A stretch of DNA of 42,876 nt from UBA822 sp036336795 (GTDB taxonomy: Bacteria; Gemmatimonadota; Gemmatimonadetes; Longimicrobiales; Gaopeijiaceae). The translations under genes were made by a program, and so were the position numbers. The stretch lies in contig JAYZFL010000015.1 of the NCBI GenBank assembly GCA_036336795.1, positions 1 to 42,876 of the forward strand, in the 5' to 3' direction. Shown here piece by piece: positions 33,290 through 42,220 of the stretch. The notes under the pieces were generated by a model that did not search any database, had not been told where the DNA came from, and was given only the letters and a program-made list of their open reading frames with translations. How positions within the stretch are numbered: the stretch's first letter is position 1; each line of letters starts with the position of its first letter.

Positions 33290-33357
33290 TTAAACCTCTA
33301 AAGTCTATTTGAAAAGAACATTTTCCGTCGATCGGATTCGAAAAAGCTATTCCATCA

Positions 33358-35133
33358 CTACGGGAGCGACAAGCGCCACCTTCCCGAGAATACAGATAGA
33401 TCCACCGATTCACCGATTCCATCAGCAAGGCATTCCACCACATCCCGACTCGTTGGGGCGGCAACGGCAATCTTGGCGGCGTGACGAGCATCTTCCATCC
33501 GGAAGCCTCTTATCATCTTCTTGACCTCCGGGAGCACCGGCCACGCCACTGAAAGTGTCGTGATGTCCAAACCCAGAAGTAAAAAGGCACCCAATGGGTT
33601 CGCCGCCATCTCTCCGCACACGCTCACCTCAATTCCGGCCCTCTTCGCCACCCGAGACACTGTTTCTAATTGCTGAACGACCGCCGGATGAAACGGATTA
33701 AAGAGATTCGCAAGGCGTGCACTAGTTCGATCCACTGCAAGAGTGTACTGAGTAAGATCGTTCGTACCAATCGAGAAGAAATCGCTGTGTCTCGCGAGCT
33801 CCTCAGCTTCCAGTGCGGCTGCTGGAGTCTCCATTAGAATGCCTAGTTTGTATCCAGAATTAAAGGGAATTCCTTTGCGCCGTAGGCGCTCCTCTTCTTC
33901 TTCAACGAAGCCCCTGACTTGAACTATTTCCTCAACATCATTGATCAGAGGAATCATGATTCGGATATCACCGTGGGCAGACGCTCGTAGGATAGCCCTC
34001 AACTGCGTACGGAAGAGTTCCGGCTCGTCTAGACAAACGCGGATCGCCCGCCAACCGAGAAAAGGATTCTCTTCGGCCGGCATATTCAGGAACATCGGAA
34101 ATTTATCGCCTCCGAGGTCAAACGTACGAACTGTGACCACTTGCTTCGGGAAAGTCTCAGCGACCTGTCGATACGCCTGATATTGATCTTCTTCATCGGG
34201 CATCTGCCTCTGTCCGACCACGAGAAATTCCGTCCGGAACAACCCGACACCTTGGGCACCATGAATCCTCGCTTTATCGGCCTCACTGGGAAGATCCAGG
34301 TTGGCACGGAGAGCAACTGGTTGCTCGTCGGCGGTGATCGACTCAAGCTGCGCAATCACGGTGATCTCTTCTTCCCACGCTTGGATCTGACTCTCTCTTT
34401 TCTTGAAGACTCCGCGTTCATTGACATCTGGGTCGAGAACAACACGGCCGATGCGGCCGTCAACAATAGCTTCCTGACCAGATCGAGCTTCACTGGATAC
34501 AACGCCGAGACCACACACGGTTGGTATGCCAAGCGAGCGAGCGAGCATCACCCAGTGCGCAGTGCGGGTCCCTTGGTCTGCCGCGATCCCAAGAACCGAT
34601 TCGGGATCAAGTTGCACTGTCAGGCTGGGAGTCAGATTTTTGGTTACAACGATGGCGTCTTCGCCCAGAGTCGAAACGTCCGTGGGATCAGGGAGCTCAA
34701 GCAATTGATGGAGGAGCCGCACCTGCAAGTCTTGAAGGTCATTGATTCGGTCCAATACCATAGGATGAGCCGTCCGGCTCCACAGTGCTTGGAGTTCTAG
34801 CATCCGCCAATCGATTGCTCGCGCGGCCGACAGGCGGTTTTCACGAACGTAGCGTACAGCACTTTCCACCAGCGTGTGGTCCTCGAGCATTAATAGTTGA
34901 GGCTCGAAGATACGGGCCTCTACCGCTCCCAGGCGTTTTTCCGTTGAATGTTCGAGGTCGAGGAGTTTTGTTTTCGCCCACTGCACGACTTCTCGTAGAC
35001 GCTTGACTTCATCGGCTACTACATCGGGATCAATTGACTCGTGAGGAACCTCCGGAACTCCCCAAGTCAGGATATGGACACGGCCCGCACCGATGCCCTC
35101 GGAGGCTCCAATTCCGTCAAAAACCTTCGACAT
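33358..35133 (-). CDS. ptsI: PTS enzyme I (PEP-protein phosphotransferase)
   Basis: 591 residues. The phosphoryl-accepting His193 lies in GTRTAHWVMLARSLGIP. The PEP-binding barrel has FRTEFL, GWRAIRVCL, and the C-terminal VSVCGEMAANP, with a LFSIGTNDLTQYTLAVDR-type segment (SIGTNDLTQYTLAVDR) before it. EI takes phosphate from PEP and passes it to HPr. The ATG is three bases after the HPr stop, so the two are co-translated. It ends the PTS operon. Confidence 0.96.
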   Translation of the reverse strand: MSKVFDGIGASEGIGAGRVHILTWGVPEVPHESIDPDVVADEVKRLREVVQWAKTKLLDLEHSTEKRLGAVEARIFEPQLLMLEDHTLVESAVRYVRENRLSAARAIDWRMLELQALWSRTAHPMVLDRINDLQDLQVRLLHQLLELPDPTDVSTLGEDAIVVTKNLTPSLTVQLDPESVLGIAADQGTRTAHWVMLARSLGIPTVCGLGVVSSEARSGQEAIVDGRIGRVVLDPDVNERGVFKKRESQIQAWEEEITVIAQLESITADEQPVALRANLDLPSEADKARIHGAQGVGLFRTEFLVVGQRQMPDEEDQYQAYRQVAETFPKQVVTVRTFDLGGDKFPMFLNMPAEENPFLGWRAIRVCLDEPELFRTQLRAILRASAHGDIRIMIPLINDVEEIVQVRGFVEEEEERLRRKGIPFNSGYKLGILMETPAAALEAEELARHSDFFSIGTNDLTQYTLAVDRTSARLANLFNPFHPAVVQQLETVSRVAKRAGIEVSVCGEMAANPLGAFLLLGLDITTLSVAWPVLPEVKKMIRGFRMEDARHAAKIAVAAPTSRDVVECLADGIGESVDLSVFSGRWRLSLP

Positions 35134-35136
35134 CGT

Positions 35137-35412
35137 TCAGCTCTCCTCAAAGCCACTTGCGATAAGAGCAGCCAGAACCGTCAGGGCCTCTTGGGCATCG
35201 TTACCATCACTGCGAATCACCAGCTTAGAGCCCTGCTCTGCCGCCAGCATCAGTACGCCCATGATGCTCTTTCCGTTAACCTCCACTCCATCTTTCTCCA
35301 GCCAAATTTGGCAATTGAACGAGCTCGCGAGACGGACGAATTCAGCTGCCGGACGGGCATGAAATCCAAGAGGATTGACAATTTCAACCGTTCGTTCGAT
35401 ACGACCGGCCAT
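35137..35412 (-). CDS. ptsH: HPr phosphocarrier protein
   Basis: 91 residues from ATG 35412, where the family starts (MAGRIERTVEIVNPLGFHARP); a longer frame to 35541 runs into the EIID gene. His18 in GFHARPAAEF receives phosphate from EI, and Ser49 in GKSIMGVLML is the target of HPr kinase, whose gene is at 38730. Both sites are intact, so carbohydrate signalling through HPr-Ser-P is possible. The ATG shares one base with the EIID stop (TGATG). Confidence 0.96.
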   Translation of the reverse strand: MAGRIERTVEIVNPLGFHARPAAEFVRLASSFNCQIWLEKDGVEVNGKSIMGVLMLAAEQGSKLVIRSDGNDAQEALTVLAALIASGFEES

Positions 35413-36146
35413 CACTGGATCCTCAGGACTATCAACAAACCTACAACACCCACTAAGATAAGACTTGATAATCGAGGAGCTCGTGCTCCGAACCGGTGTC
35501 CCACACCAAACCCAAAGATTCCAAGGATACCCCACAGCCAACCCGCGTTCGCGCCCGTCAGATAACTGCCGAGTAGCACGCCAGAAAGAATTCCTAACAG
35601 GAGGGTCCCCCCGAACCGCACTCGCTCGGCAAGATGGGACAAATTCACGTTCTCGAGGCTGTTCCCAACCTTACTGCCCTTCTCTAGGCCCAAACGAAGG
35701 CCCCACCACCGGAGAATCATATGAGCCGAGTTATAGATGATCAGGAAAATTATCACAGGGACCCACGAAGACGGCATAGCCCACGCCAAAACTAGAGCTA
35801 AGAGCAATGTAGTAGGACGCCAAGCACCCCATATCAGCGAATCTCCAAGGCTACCGAGCGCGCCTCGAATCGCTTCTTTGAATCTCCGGATCATCACTGC
35901 AGTTTCCCGTTCTTCCTCCATACGAGCCACTGCTCCCAGAGCAATTCCCACGAGATAGGGGTGCGAATTGAACGGCTCCAAATGGCGCCGCAGAGCGGTC
36001 TCTAGTTCCTCCGCCGATAAGTTGCACCGCCGAAGAAGAGGTACGATCGAGAATGCAAACCCCAACCCCAACACAGAGCGGTAATTCCATGAGCCCTGAA
36101 TCGAAAATGATCTAAGAAACACAGTTATCCGAGTACTCAGGTCCAT
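35412..36146 (-). CDS. PTS EIID, mannose/fructose/sorbose family
   Basis: 244 residues from ATG 36146, which overlaps the EIIC stop by one base (TAATG); a longer frame to 36212 is inside EIIC. EIID-family features are visible: FLRSFSIQGSWNYRSVLGLGFAF in the N-terminus (two parts), a soluble EELETALRRHLEPFNSHPYLVG block, then EAIRGALGSLGDSLIWGAWRP and several membrane helices. With EIIC it forms the sugar channel. It is shorter than E. coli ManZ (about 285). The sugar cannot be predicted. Confidence 0.92.
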   Translation of the reverse strand: MDLSTRITVFLRSFSIQGSWNYRSVLGLGFAFSIVPLLRRCNLSAEELETALRRHLEPFNSHPYLVGIALGAVARMEEERETAVMIRRFKEAIRGALGSLGDSLIWGAWRPTTLLLALVLAWAMPSSWVPVIIFLIIYNSAHMILRWWGLRLGLEKGSKVGNSLENVNLSHLAERVRFGGTLLLGILSGVLLGSYLTGANAGWLWGILGIFGFGVGHRFGARAPRLSSLILVGVVGLLIVLRIQ

Positions 36147-36796
36147 TACAAGTAGGTCCCGATAATTCCCGCAATGAGTCCCACCAAGAACACTGTTTGT
36201 CGGGCACGCCACCCACCGAATCTCCTTAGCAGTGCCCCCAAATGGATTGAGGCCGCCACGACGACGATCGCCATAGTAGATTCAGAGGATAGCGTCCACC
36301 TATCGGCCACGATTCCGATCACTTGTGTCCCGACCGAGATCCCAACAAGCGTAACTATCCCACCCCTAACGAAGTCAAGAGACATAGCCAGCAGGTGCGC
36401 ACAAACTAATCGGAGTTCATTGACTCTAGTCGCCTCCACGCTGGCCGTCACGGTCATGTTCAGGCGCCGCTGTGCTTCCACCGTGAGTCCCCCCAGCTCT
36501 GAGACCAACAGTCCTGCCGTGATCCCGATAACCACGCCCGCTGGCCCGCCCGTTGTGCTAGCAAGCGCGACAGCCACCACGGAAGCTGGACCCAGTTCGG
36601 GCACACGGAACCCGCCAGAGGGCATCTCGGAAAGATAAAAGAGCTCAAGAATCGCTCCAATCTGGATACCCAGGCCTGGCTCTCCCAAGAGCCCCCCAGC
36701 AAGAGTAGCCGCTACAAGGGGCCTCGATATCATAAACTGACCTAGTGAGGTAGCATCAAGTGCCAAGACAGCCCCCAAGGTCGATAACGCAAGCAT
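36146..36796 (-). CDS. PTS EIIC, mannose/fructose/sorbose family
   Basis: 216 residues from ATG 36796, which overlaps the EIIB stop by one base (TGATG); the codon before it, GTG at 36799, is the alternative. It is a polytopic membrane protein. SRPLVAATLAGGLLGEPGLG, IGAILELFYLSEMPSGGFRVPE and GPAGVVIGITAGLLVSELGG are EIIC-Man signatures. It is about 50 residues shorter than ManY (266). With EIID it moves the sugar across the inner membrane. Confidence 0.92.
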   Translation of the reverse strand: MLALSTLGAVLALDATSLGQFMISRPLVAATLAGGLLGEPGLGIQIGAILELFYLSEMPSGGFRVPELGPASVVAVALASTTGGPAGVVIGITAGLLVSELGGLTVEAQRRLNMTVTASVEATRVNELRLVCAHLLAMSLDFVRGGIVTLVGISVGTQVIGIVADRWTLSSESTMAIVVVAASIHLGALLRRFGGWRARQTVFLVGLIAGIIGTYL

Positions 36797-37281
36797 CACG
36801 GATCTATCAGAAGCGATGTTACATCAACTGCTCGACTGCCCGGTAGGTCTCGGGCAAAAACGGCTACACCTCCCTCAAGAATAGCCTTGAGCTCTGTCTC
36901 TTCTGATTCACCGAGGAAGATATACGACAGTCGTTCGGTTCGCCCCGACGAGTAATGAAGGCCCCCCAAGTTTACCCTGTGTCCTTTTAAGGCTCCCCGA
37001 TCAACTAGCTCCCTCATAGCTACGATCGATCGTGTCAACAGCATCGTGCGCCGAGGGTCGGCCTCGAAAATCTCAAGTCGCGCTGCGGCCTGGTTGACCT
37101 GGAGGAACTCAGCTCTGGTCCCTTCAGGCAACCCTTGTCTGTAGAGGTCTTGCTCCCAGGTGCTCTGAGCCAACTCATCGTCAACAACCAGATAATGCTC
37201 AAGCTGGAGTTCTGCCCCCCATCCCATGACTACCTGCCCATGAATGAGACGCTCATCGACACGAAAGAGAAGGACGGGCAT
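36796..37281 (-). CDS. PTS EIIB, mannose/fructose/sorbose family
   Basis: 161 residues from ATG 37281, with GAGG seven bases upstream; the frame continues to 37329 without a better start. RVDERLIHGQVVMGWG holds the phosphorylated His15 typical of Man-type EIIB. The rest (VVDDELAQSTWEQDLYR, RVNLGGLHYSSGRTE) matches the fold. It takes phosphate from EIIA and passes it to the incoming sugar. Stop and EIIC start overlap. Confidence 0.93.
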   Translation of the reverse strand: MPVLLFRVDERLIHGQVVMGWGAELQLEHYLVVDDELAQSTWEQDLYRQGLPEGTRAEFLQVNQAAARLEIFEADPRRTMLLTRSIVAMRELVDRGALKGHRVNLGGLHYSSGRTERLSYIFLGESEETELKAILEGGVAVFARDLPGSRAVDVTSLLIDP

Positions 37282-37346
37282 GCTACTGCCTCGGAGCCGA
37301 TGATCGATTGATATTCGAAGACTCGACACTCATCGGTTACAAATCA

Positions 37347-37742
37347 TTATTCAGCTATGGGGGAACTCTTCATGCTTTGTTTACCTTTTTCGAGGAGACG
37401 AGGCACTAGGTCCTCAAGTGCAAGCCTGCGATGGAAAACGAACTCGAGCAACATGGGTAGATTCATCCCAAACACAACGACTCTCCTTCCCCCGCCTCGG
37501 CATGTAATCTGCGCCGTCACTGCACAACTTCCGGTGCAAAGGTCGGTAAATATCACAGCCGGAGAGTCTCCCAAAACAGCGTCGATGGAGTCGGCTAATC
37601 CCTGTGAATTATGGCCCTCATTACTCAACGCTACTAAGACATCATCATCCACACCTACAATCCTCTGAACAGCATCAACCATACCCTCAGCCAATTTCCC
37701 GTGGCTGAGAAGAATTCCCCTCACCTGGTCGTCGTCACTCAT
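37347..37742 (-). CDS. PTS EIIA, mannose/fructose/sorbose family
   Basis: 131 residues. GILLSHGKLAEGM places the phosphorylatable His14 at the usual position of Man-type EIIA domains; IFTDLCTGSCAVTAQ and VVVFGMNLPMLLE match the family. EIIA is a separate protein here, not fused to EIIB. The ATG overlaps the hprK stop by 8 bases. A 65-base gap follows before the EIIB start. Confidence 0.92.
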   Translation of the reverse strand: MSDDDQVRGILLSHGKLAEGMVDAVQRIVGVDDDVLVALSNEGHNSQGLADSIDAVLGDSPAVIFTDLCTGSCAVTAQITCRGGGRRVVVFGMNLPMLLEFVFHRRLALEDLVPRLLEKGKQSMKSSPIAE

Positions 37743-38730
37743 AGTCCTGCTGAAGATCTTCTCGGACTTGTTGCATGCTATTCTGGAGTCTCCGGTTGAA
37801 CACGGCTGCAGACTTGACCCCAGCGTACTTCAAGAGATGGTTCATCGCTACAACCTCCGATATTACCGTAATGTTCTTCCCCGGGTTCAGGGGAATCGTG
37901 ACCCTGGGGATCTCCACTTCAAGAATCTCAGTCGTTTCAGTCTCCAATCCCGTCCTTGTGTAGGACGTCTCTTCATTCCATCTCTCAAGTTGAACCATAA
38001 CTTCGATGCGTTTTTGCTGCCGGGTGGCATGGATCCCAAAAAGGGCTCGAATGTCAATGATCCCAAGCCCGCGAATTTCCATGTGGTAGGCCTGTAATTG
38101 ATGGCCTTCCCCAAGGATGATGTCGTTACCTCGCTTCGAGACGATTACGAGGTCATCCGCAACGAGGCGATGGCCCCGTTCAACCAGATCTAGTACACAT
38201 TCGCTTTTCCCTACGCCGCTTTCTCCGACAAAGAGCAGACCTACTCCATACACGTCAGCGAGAGATCCGTGAAGGTGTGTGCGGGGAGCGAGAACGGCGT
38301 CGAGGTATGGTTTGATCCGCCAATAGAATTCCTTCGTACTTAGACTTGAACGAAGGATCGGAATCGCGCATTCGCTGGCCACTTCCATGAATTCTTCTGA
38401 AACCGGCAGACCTTTAGTTACGAAAGCAGCCGGAATACCGAACTGGAATACGCACTTAATCCTGTCCCGCCTTTCTTCGGGGCTCAACCCGCCGAGGTAG
38501 GAAAGCTCGGTCTCTCCGAATACCTGCATTCGTTTTGCAGTAAAACGTTCGGTGTGGCCCGCCAGCGCGATTCCCGGACTCGACACATCAGGATCCGAGA
38601 CCTCGCGATCTAATCCAACATCAGGATTCAGGACTTCTAACTTCAGTGACTCTTGCCGCTCGTCCAGAAGCCGTTGAACTGTGAGTTCGACGGAAACGTT
38701 TGGCAGCTGTTCTGCAGACTCGTTTGTCAA
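37735..38730 (-). CDS. hprK: HPr kinase/phosphorylase
   Basis: 331 residues from TTG 38730; no other start precedes the conserved VELTVQRLLDER region. Walker A is GESGVGKS (169-176), preceded by HGSLADVYGVGLLFV and followed by ERGHRLVADDLVIV, with the family signature EIRGLGIIDIRALFG. It phosphorylates HPr at Ser (Ser49 of the protein at 35412) and reverses this, in response to ATP, PPi and metabolites. It heads the PTS operon, as in many Gram-negative lineages with incomplete or man-type PTS. Confidence 0.95.
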   Translation of the reverse strand: MTNESAEQLPNVSVELTVQRLLDERQESLKLEVLNPDVGLDREVSDPDVSSPGIALAGHTERFTAKRMQVFGETELSYLGGLSPEERRDRIKCVFQFGIPAAFVTKGLPVSEEFMEVASECAIPILRSSLSTKEFYWRIKPYLDAVLAPRTHLHGSLADVYGVGLLFVGESGVGKSECVLDLVERGHRLVADDLVIVSKRGNDIILGEGHQLQAYHMEIRGLGIIDIRALFGIHATRQQKRIEVMVQLERWNEETSYTRTGLETETTEILEVEIPRVTIPLNPGKNITVISEVVAMNHLLKYAGVKSAAVFNRRLQNSMQQVREDLQQDYE

Positions 38731-38805
38731 TTCGGCCTACTCTTTTAAGACAACCTCAGTCAGTCTGGGAGCTTAGTGATCCTTTGAAGTGCAGAGATTC
38801 AAATT

Positions 38806-38834
38806 TCCATATTATTTCTGTTTGTACTGCTCAA
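38806..38834 (-). promoter_or_regulatory. Candidate promoter of the hprK-PTS operon
   Basis: On the minus strand TTGAGC, a 17-base spacer, then TATGGA, in the AT-rich gap upstream of hprK. The -35 matches in four positions but the -10 is poor. Confidence 0.3.
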
Positions 38835-38891
38835 CAGCAGACCGGACGTAGAACGATTGTAGTGGCACCCTCGGTAGAAGGTCGATCACTA

Positions 38892-40010
38892 TCAATCTGA
38901 AATCCCAACTACCCGTTGGTGCAAGAATTGCTCCATGGACAGGGCCGATACGTCCCAGCTGAAGCTCTCGGCAAATCGCCTCGCTTCGAGAGCCATACGA
39001 ACACGTAACTCCTTATCTGCCAAGAGATGCTCGATTCGCTGCGCCAAAATCTCCACGTCCCCGTGCGGAACCAAGACGCCGCTCTTCCCATTTAGCACCG
39101 AGTCCCGAAGTCCGGGAGAGTCGCTCGCGATCGTAGGTGTCCCGCATGCCGCTGCTTCGAGATTCGCGATACCCCATCCCTCCTTCGGTGAGGTCAACAG
39201 ATGGATCCAACTTTTGCGGAATAATTCAATCTTGTCGGTCTCTGACACATACCCCAAGAACTCCACACGATCCGCTATGCCCAGAGACACGCTGAGCTTC
39301 TTAAGTCTTAGGCCGTGACTTCCCTGCCCTGTGATGATCAATCTACAGTTGATTCCCCGGTGAGAGAGAATCGCGAGAGCTTGTAGGATAAGATCTATTC
39401 GTTTGTACCTCTTTAAGCGGCCAACATACAATAGCGTTGGCTCGAGGAACCGCTCCCCGGACAGACTGGGTGTGAGCGCCTCAAGATCTACACCATTGGG
39501 GATCACCTCGATGCGGTGTTTCTCCATACCACGGCGAACTAAATCTTCCCGTGTACTCTTAGAAACAACTGTCGTTGGTACGTGCCTGTAAATACGGGGC
39601 ACTGGAAGCTCCAACATCCAAGTAGCGAGCGCTAGCGGCGGAGAGGCTTCTCTAAAGGCCGTCGTACCAAAGAGGTGGTGGACGATCAGTGCCACTGGAG
39701 CATTCGCCCAAAAGGGTGAAAAAAATGGTACCTTGTTCAAGTCCTCGACGATGAGATCAAAGTTGCGCCGTCTCAGTTGGCGTCGGAAGTAGCCCGGGAC
39801 CGCGAGAGAAAGAGAGTAACGGCCGGCAATCCGGTGCACTTCGATCCCATCGACCTCCGCCAAGAGTGGACTGTCTCCCCACGCAGAGCACAAGAGTGTT
39901 ACAGAATGACCTCGCTTGACCAGTCGGCGGAAGATTTCCCTAAGGTGGACCTCTGCTCCACCCGACTGAGGGTTCAGAGGGTCCAACCAGTTGAGCACGA
40001 GGATGTTCAC
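38892..40010 (-). CDS. Glycosyltransferase family 4
   Basis: 372 residues from GTG 40010. The N-terminal Rossmann half has the GT4 start NILVLNWLDPLNPQSGGAEVH; the C-terminal half has LLYVGRLKRYKRIDLILQAL and the nucleotide-sugar binding motif PKEGWGIANLEAAACGTPTIA. It is a retaining GT-B enzyme that adds a sugar to an envelope glycan, lipid or similar acceptor; the acceptor cannot be told. No signal peptide is present. It is next to nusB (18-base gap), so it may be co-transcribed with the rib genes. Confidence 0.9.
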   Translation of the reverse strand: MNILVLNWLDPLNPQSGGAEVHLREIFRRLVKRGHSVTLLCSAWGDSPLLAEVDGIEVHRIAGRYSLSLAVPGYFRRQLRRRNFDLIVEDLNKVPFFSPFWANAPVALIVHHLFGTTAFREASPPLALATWMLELPVPRIYRHVPTTVVSKSTREDLVRRGMEKHRIEVIPNGVDLEALTPSLSGERFLEPTLLYVGRLKRYKRIDLILQALAILSHRGINCRLIITGQGSHGLRLKKLSVSLGIADRVEFLGYVSETDKIELFRKSWIHLLTSPKEGWGIANLEAAACGTPTIASDSPGLRDSVLNGKSGVLVPHGDVEILAQRIEHLLADKELRVRMALEARRFAESFSWDVSALSMEQFLHQRVVGISD

Positions 40011-40028
40011 GGGTAGCGCGCGCCCGGG

Positions 40029-40475
40029 TCAGTCCATCATCTGTCTATACAAGGCGTCGAGTACTCCATTGACGAACCGAGGAGAATCGGAACCACCGTA
40101 TCGCTCAGCCATCCGGACAGCCTCCTGAATCGACACTTTGAATGGGATATCTTCCAAGTATGCAATCTCTACAGCCCCGATCCGTAATACTCCACGATCT
40201 AGTAAGGAAAGTCGGTCTAGGCGCCAGTTATCGAGCACCATGCTGAGCAGGTCGTCTACTTCGGATCCATGCTTGTGCAGCTTTGAAACCAAGCGTTTGA
40301 GATAAGGCAGGCGAGAGGGACGAATCCGTCTAGTAGACATGACCTCGTCCAAAGCATCCGACAGGGTGGCACGTTTATCTCCGACATCCCATCGGTAGTG
40401 GACCTGGAGTGCCCAAACCCTAGCGCGGGTCCTATCGATTCTCCTGTTCATTTTTTGCACAGATGTACGAGTCAT
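40029..40475 (-). CDS. nusB: Transcription antitermination factor NusB
   Basis: 148 residues; ATG 40475, with ATG 40451 (nine codons in) as alternative because neither has a good ribosome binding site. The all-helical fold shows RTRARVWALQVHYRWD at the start and LLRIG-type DRGVLRIGAVEIAYLEDIPFKVSIQEAVRMAERYGG (in overlapping parts) and FVNGVLDAL at the end. NusB with NusE/S10 binds boxA and supports rRNA antitermination. It follows ribH by 9 bases, the common ribH-nusB order. Confidence 0.93.
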   Translation of the reverse strand: MTRTSVQKMNRRIDRTRARVWALQVHYRWDVGDKRATLSDALDEVMSTRRIRPSRLPYLKRLVSKLHKHGSEVDDLLSMVLDNWRLDRLSLLDRGVLRIGAVEIAYLEDIPFKVSIQEAVRMAERYGGSDSPRFVNGVLDALYRQMMD

Positions 40476-40484
40476 CGGAAAAGG

Positions 40485-40997
40485 TCAGCTTTCCAACGCG
40501 TCATAAAGTGCGATCATGTGCAGAGCACTCCAAGCGAGATCTAAGCCCTTGTTTCCAGCCTCACGTGACGCTCTGGCCCAAGCCTGCTCTTGTGTGTCAG
40601 TGGTCAGTACGCCGAATAAAAGTGGAATCTCGATGGCCCTCGCCACAGCACCAAGTCCCCGACTCACCTCACTTGAGATAACATCGAAATGAGGCGTTTC
40701 TCCCCTAATAACACAGCCAATGGTGATGATCGCGTCGTGCATATTCTGGGCCGCGATCCTCTGGGTCGCCTGAGGAAGTTCCCATGCGCCGGTTACCCAA
40801 TACACATCCACAGACGTAATCCCCAGCTCGGCCAAGGCATCCTGACACCCCGCCAGCATCTCGGTCGTAACTTCTCCATTGAAGCGTGAGACGACGACTC
40901 CGATTCTCTTCCCCGGTGCGGGATGTGGATTCGGGAGATGAGAACCAGCTTCGACCAGCATTTCAGGAGACTCTACAGGGCGTGCAGCGGCTCGCAT
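40485..40997 (-). CDS. ribH: 6,7-dimethyl-8-ribityllumazine synthase
   Basis: 170 residues. The core has GVVVSRFNGEVTTEMLAG, VTGAWELPQATQRIA and GCVIRGETPHFDVISSEVSRGL with the active-site His. It condenses the DHBP from RibB with the ribityl-amino-uracil from RibD to give lumazine. It has an N-terminal extension of about 30 residues (Pro/His-rich). It lies 23 bases after ribBA and before nusB. Confidence 0.95.
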   Translation of the reverse strand: MRAAARPVESPEMLVEAGSHLPNPHPAPGKRIGVVVSRFNGEVTTEMLAGCQDALAELGITSVDVYWVTGAWELPQATQRIAAQNMHDAIITIGCVIRGETPHFDVISSEVSRGLGAVARAIEIPLLFGVLTTDTQEQAWARASREAGNKGLDLAWSALHMIALYDALES

Positions 40998-41020
40998 GAT
41001 ATGGGGGGACCGGTTGCATG

Positions 41021-42220
41021 TTAGAGGAGGTGGCCCAGTTTGGACCGCTTGGTGTCTAGATATGCCTCATTATGCTCGCCACTATCTACAGATAGTGACT
41101 CTCTACCGGTGATCTTCAAGTTGTACCCCTCCAGCCCAACGATTTTCCGTGGGTTATTGGTCAGTAGCCTTATCCTATTTAACCCCAAATCGAGAAGAAT
41201 CTGAGCGCCGATACCGTAGTCCCGAAGATCCGGCTTGAATCCCAAGGCCTGATTGGCTTCGACCGTATCATGCCCCTGGTCCTGAAGTTCGTAGGCCTTA
41301 ATCTTATTGTGCAGACCGATCCCGCGCCCTTCCTGCTTCAGGTACACAACAACACCTTCCCCCTCTTCAGCTATCCGTTTCATCGCCGAAGCCAATTGCT
41401 GACCGCAGTCACAGCGGAGTGAGCCGAACACGTCACCCGTCAGGCATTCCGAATGCATGCGAGCGAGAATGTCATCTCTACCCTCCACGCTTCCCTTGAC
41501 GAGAGCCACATGTTCCCGGTCATCGAGAGAACTCTGGTAAGCGATGATACGGAAAGGGCCGAAATCAGTCGGAAGATCCGCTTCCGCCACGCGCACCACG
41601 AGACGTTCTTTGGTGAGTCGATAGGCTACGAGCTGTGCCACGGTGATAAACTTCAGGCCATGTTCCTTTGCGTATAATTCCAATTGCGGGCGACGGGCCA
41701 TCGTGCCATCCGAATTGAGGATTTCACAGATGACTCCGATTGGAGGGAGCCCGGCAAGACGGGCCAAATCGACCGCAGCTTCTGTCTGCCCAACTCTCCT
41801 GAGTACGCCACCCGGCCTGGCCTTCAGAGGGAAGATGTGACCCGGTCGACGTAAGTCGTCGGGTCGACTGTCCGGATTCACGAGGACCTGAATGGTCATC
41901 GCCCGATCGTGAGCACTGATCCCAGTCGTCACACCGAAGCGGTGATGGGCGTCAACTGAGATTGTGAAAGCTGTGCCCTGCGGGTCTGAATTTTCATCCG
42001 TCATGAGAGGAAGGCCCAATTCGGCCGCTCTGGGCGGGGAAAGCGCAACACAGATAAGGCCCCGCCCGAACTGCGTCATGAAATTGACGGTCTCCGGCGA
42101 GACAAGGGAAGCTGCACAGACCAAGTCCCCTTCATTCTCACGGTCCTCGTCGTCTGCAACGATGACGATCTTGCCCTGTCGAATGTCCTCTAGAGCCGTT
42201 TCCACGGAGTCGAACGGCAT
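41021..42220 (-). CDS. ribBA: Bifunctional DHBP synthase / GTP cyclohydrolase II
   Basis: 399 residues from ATG 42220, chosen because AAGGAG lies nine bases upstream; ATG 42238 is the first in-frame start but has no site. The RibB half contains DDEDRENEGD (23-32), GISAHDRAMT and RPGHIFPL. The RibA half has the zinc ligands Cys259, Cys270 and Cys272 (CLTGDVFGSLRCDCGQQ) and QEGRGIGL. It catalyses the two entry reactions of riboflavin synthesis, from ribulose-5-phosphate and GTP. Confidence 0.96.
   Translation of the reverse strand: MPFDSVETALEDIRQGKIVIVADDEDRENEGDLVCAASLVSPETVNFMTQFGRGLICVALSPPRAAELGLPLMTDENSDPQGTAFTISVDAHHRFGVTTGISAHDRAMTIQVLVNPDSRPDDLRRPGHIFPLKARPGGVLRRVGQTEAAVDLARLAGLPPIGVICEILNSDGTMARRPQLELYAKEHGLKFITVAQLVAYRLTKERLVVRVAEADLPTDFGPFRIIAYQSSLDDREHVALVKGSVEGRDDILARMHSECLTGDVFGSLRCDCGQQLASAMKRIAEEGEGVVVYLKQEGRGIGLHNKIKAYELQDQGHDTVEANQALGFKPDLRDYGIGAQILLDLGLNRIRLLTNNPRKIVGLEGYNLKITGRESLSVDSGEHNEAYLDTKRSKLGHLL

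Noticed and set aside
33290..33357. SAM riboswitch upstream of metK
   Set aside because: The 68-base gap is too short for known SAM-I folds and shows no matching core.
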